A DNA stretch of 64,000 bases, taken from Pseudonocardiaceae bacterium. GTDB taxonomy: Bacteria > Actinomycetota > Actinomycetes > Mycobacteriales > Pseudonocardiaceae. The notes below the pieces were generated by a model. The model did not search any database and had not been told where the DNA came from. It worked only from the letters and a program-made list of their open reading frames with translations. Shown here in pieces: positions 62,783 through 64,000 of this stretch (position 1 is the stretch's first letter; the number at the start of each line of letters is the position of its first letter). The stretch covers positions 1 to 64,000 of the forward strand of contig WHSZ01000024.1 in NCBI GenBank assembly GCA_009379845.1, read 5' to 3'. The translations under genes were made by a program, and so were the position numbers.

Positions 62783-63850
62783 TTGACCGGCATCACCTTT
62801 CCCCCCGTGGCCGAACCCGACGAGCAAGCCCGCAGGGAAGCCGTCGCGCGACACGAGCAGCTCACCAAACCCGCCGGCTCGCTCGGCAGGCTCGAGGAGC
62901 TCGGGATCTGGCTCGCGGCCTGCCAGCGCCGCTGCCCACCCCGGCCGTTCGCGCGGCCACGGGTGGTGGTGTTCGCCGGTGATCACGGCGTGGCGACCAA
63001 GGGGGTGTCGGCGTACCCCACCGAGGTGACCGCGCAGATGGTCGGCAACTTCCTCACCGGCGGCGCGGCGGTGAACGTGCTGGCCGGGGTCGCCGGTGCC
63101 AGCGTGCGCGTGGTGGACATGGCGGTGGCCGCGGACACCCAGCGGGCGGTGTCCGAGTTCAAGGTGCGCCGCTCGTCCGGCGCCATCGACGTCGAGGACG
63201 CGCTGACCGAGGAGGAAGCCAGCACCGCGATCACCGCGGGGCGCACCATCGCGGACGCCGAGGTGGACTCCGGCGCCGACCTGCTGGTGATCGGCGACAT
63301 GGGCATCGGCAACACCACCCCCGCCGCGGTGCTGGTCGCCGCGCTCACCGGCAGCGAGCCGGTCGCGGTGGTCGGCAGGGGCACCGGCATCGACGACAAC
63401 GCGTGGATGCGCAAGGCCACCGTGATCCGGGACGCCCTGCGCAGGGCCCGCGCGGTCAGCGCCGACCCGGAGGAACTGCTGCGCGTTGCCGGTGGCGCGG
63501 ATCTCGCCGCGATGGCCGGGTTCCTCGCGCAGGCCGCGGTGCGCGAGACGCCCGTGTTGCTGGACGGCGTGGTGGCCGGCTCGGCGGCGCTGGTCGCCGA
63601 GGAGCTGGCGCCGGGCGCACGGCAGTGGTGGGTGGCCGGACACCGCTCGCCCGAGCCCGCGCACCTGTTCGCGCTCGAGCAGCTGTCCCTTGAGCCGGTC
63701 CTCGAGCTGGACATGCGGCTCGGCGAGGGGTCCGGTGGGGTGACCGCGTTGCCGCTGCTGTCCATGGCTGCCAGGGTGCTCGTCGAGATGGCGACGTTCC
63801 AGCAGGCGGGCATTTCCGGGCCGGATATCCCGCTGCCGGCTCAGGACTGA
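62783..63850 (+). CDS. cobT: Nicotinate-nucleotide--dimethylbenzimidazole phosphoribosyltransferase
   Basis: 355 aa from TTG 62783, with AAGGAG about 9 nt upstream. [58 protein letters not shown] and [16 protein letters not shown] (catalytic Glu) identify CobT. Makes alpha-ribazole phosphate, the lower ligand of cobalamin. Twelve nt after cobU. Confidence 0.94.
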   Translation: MTGITFPPVAEPDEQARREAVARHEQLTKPAGSLGRLEELGIWLAACQRRCPPRPFARPRVVVFAGDHGVATKGVSAYPTEVTAQMVGNFLTGGAAVNVLAGVAGASVRVVDMAVAADTQRAVSEFKVRRSSGAIDVEDALTEEEASTAITAGRTIADAEVDSGADLLVIGDMGIGNTTPAAVLVAALTGSEPVAVVGRGTGIDDNAWMRKATVIRDALRRARAVSADPEELLRVAGGADLAAMAGFLAQAAVRETPVLLDGVVAGSAALVAEELAPGARQWWVAGHRSPEPAHLFALEQLSLEPVLELDMRLGEGSGGVTALPLLSMAARVLVEMATFQQAGISGPDIPLPAQD

Positions 63851-63855
63851 GGCCC

Positions 63856-64000
63856 GTGCGGTTGGCGCTGTCCTGGCTGACCGTGCTGCCGATTGCCGGC
63901 GGCACCGTCTCGCCGCGCGCGGCCAGGCGCGCGATCGCCTCCGCCCCGCTGGTGGGGTTGCTGCTGGGGTTGGCGGCGATGGGCGTGCTGGCGGGGTCGC
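63856..64000 (+). CDS. cobS: Cobalamin synthase (adenosylcobinamide-GDP ribazoletransferase), partial at window edge
   Basis: From GTG 63856 the first 48 residues are visible: VRLALSWLTVLPIAGGTVS, then a basic segment and a hydrophobic stretch (APLVGLLLGLAAMGVLAG). The F/LTxLPI start and PLVGLLLG helix are typical of CobS. Joins adenosylcobinamide-GDP and alpha-ribazole. Five nt after cobT; continues off the right edge. Confidence 0.85.
   Translation, partial: MRLALSWLTVLPIAGGTVSPRAARRAIASAPLVGLLLGLAAMGVLAGS

Overview
The window is a high-GC actinobacterial chromosome segment, most likely from the family Pseudonocardiaceae (Amycolatopsis / Saccharopolyspora / Prauserella type). This rests on the strong G/C third-position bias, the many GTG and TTG starts, the leaderless promoters, the XRE-DUF5753/DUF397 pair, and the gene order. 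From aroG (15 kb) to cobS (right edge) the core follows the Mycobacterium tuberculosis Rv2178c-Rv2208 order: aroG, RNase AS, plsC, ArsA-type ATPase, SRPBCC protein, fadD15, pimB, NlpC/P60 protein, DEDDh/GIY-YIG nuclease, ctaE-qcrCAB and trpD, ctaF-ctaC, asnB, adoK, HesB/ErpA, glycerate kinase, DUF3043, cobT, cobS. Lineage-specific blocks interrupt this scaffold.

1-4.7 kb is accessory DNA: the end of an IS5-family element, a three-gene operon around a tryptophanyl-tRNA-synthetase-like protein, an XRE-DUF5753/DUF397 regulatory pair, and a divergent operon of four very small proteins (two with CxxCxGxG zinc-ribbon motifs) behind three palindromic operator-like sites. 4.8-13 kb holds a SnoaL-like protein and a hydantoinase/oxoprolinase locus: hyuA-hyuB facing an operon of a degenerate HyuA-like protein, a DUF917 protein and a PucR regulator. 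13-15 kb is a membrane Ser/Thr protein kinase gene enclosed by two nearly identical 67/68-bp repeats, beside the 3' stub of a lost MFS transporter.

15-33.5 kb resumes the conserved core (aroG; then an inserted mntR plus TroA-type metal ABC transporter operon and pfkA; an RNase AS gene broken by an amber codon; plsC; esterase; ROK kinase; DUF5304; ArsA-type ATPase; SRPBCC proteins; metallophosphoesterase; fadD15; pimB). 33.6-40.4 kb is an insertion carrying a PIG-L deacetylase, a GntR-regulated enolase-superfamily/aldehyde-dehydrogenase cassette, a VOC protein, an AraC regulator and an anchored HExxH protease. 40.4-64 kb has two peptidoglycan enzymes, an NYN-domain protein, the DEDDh/GIY-YIG nuclease, the bc1-aa3 respiratory supercomplex genes, trpD, asnB, adoK, Fe-S insertion, glycerate kinase and cobalamin nucleotide-loop assembly (cobU, cobT, cobS).

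Four observations stand out. (i) At least 14 genes have a TAnnnT box ending exactly 6 or 7 nt before the start codon, a uniform leaderless-promoter layout that also fixes several starts. (ii) Palindromic elements carry the stop codons of the genes they end. (iii) A single G-to-T change (GAG to TAG) hits the catalytic glutamate codon of the RNase AS gene. (iv) A triple palindromic operator array sits between the XRE regulator and the small zinc-ribbon genes. No tRNA, rRNA or CRISPR array was seen. The only gene-free stretch over 300 nt (41514-41963) is the leader/promoter region of an NlpC/P60 gene.
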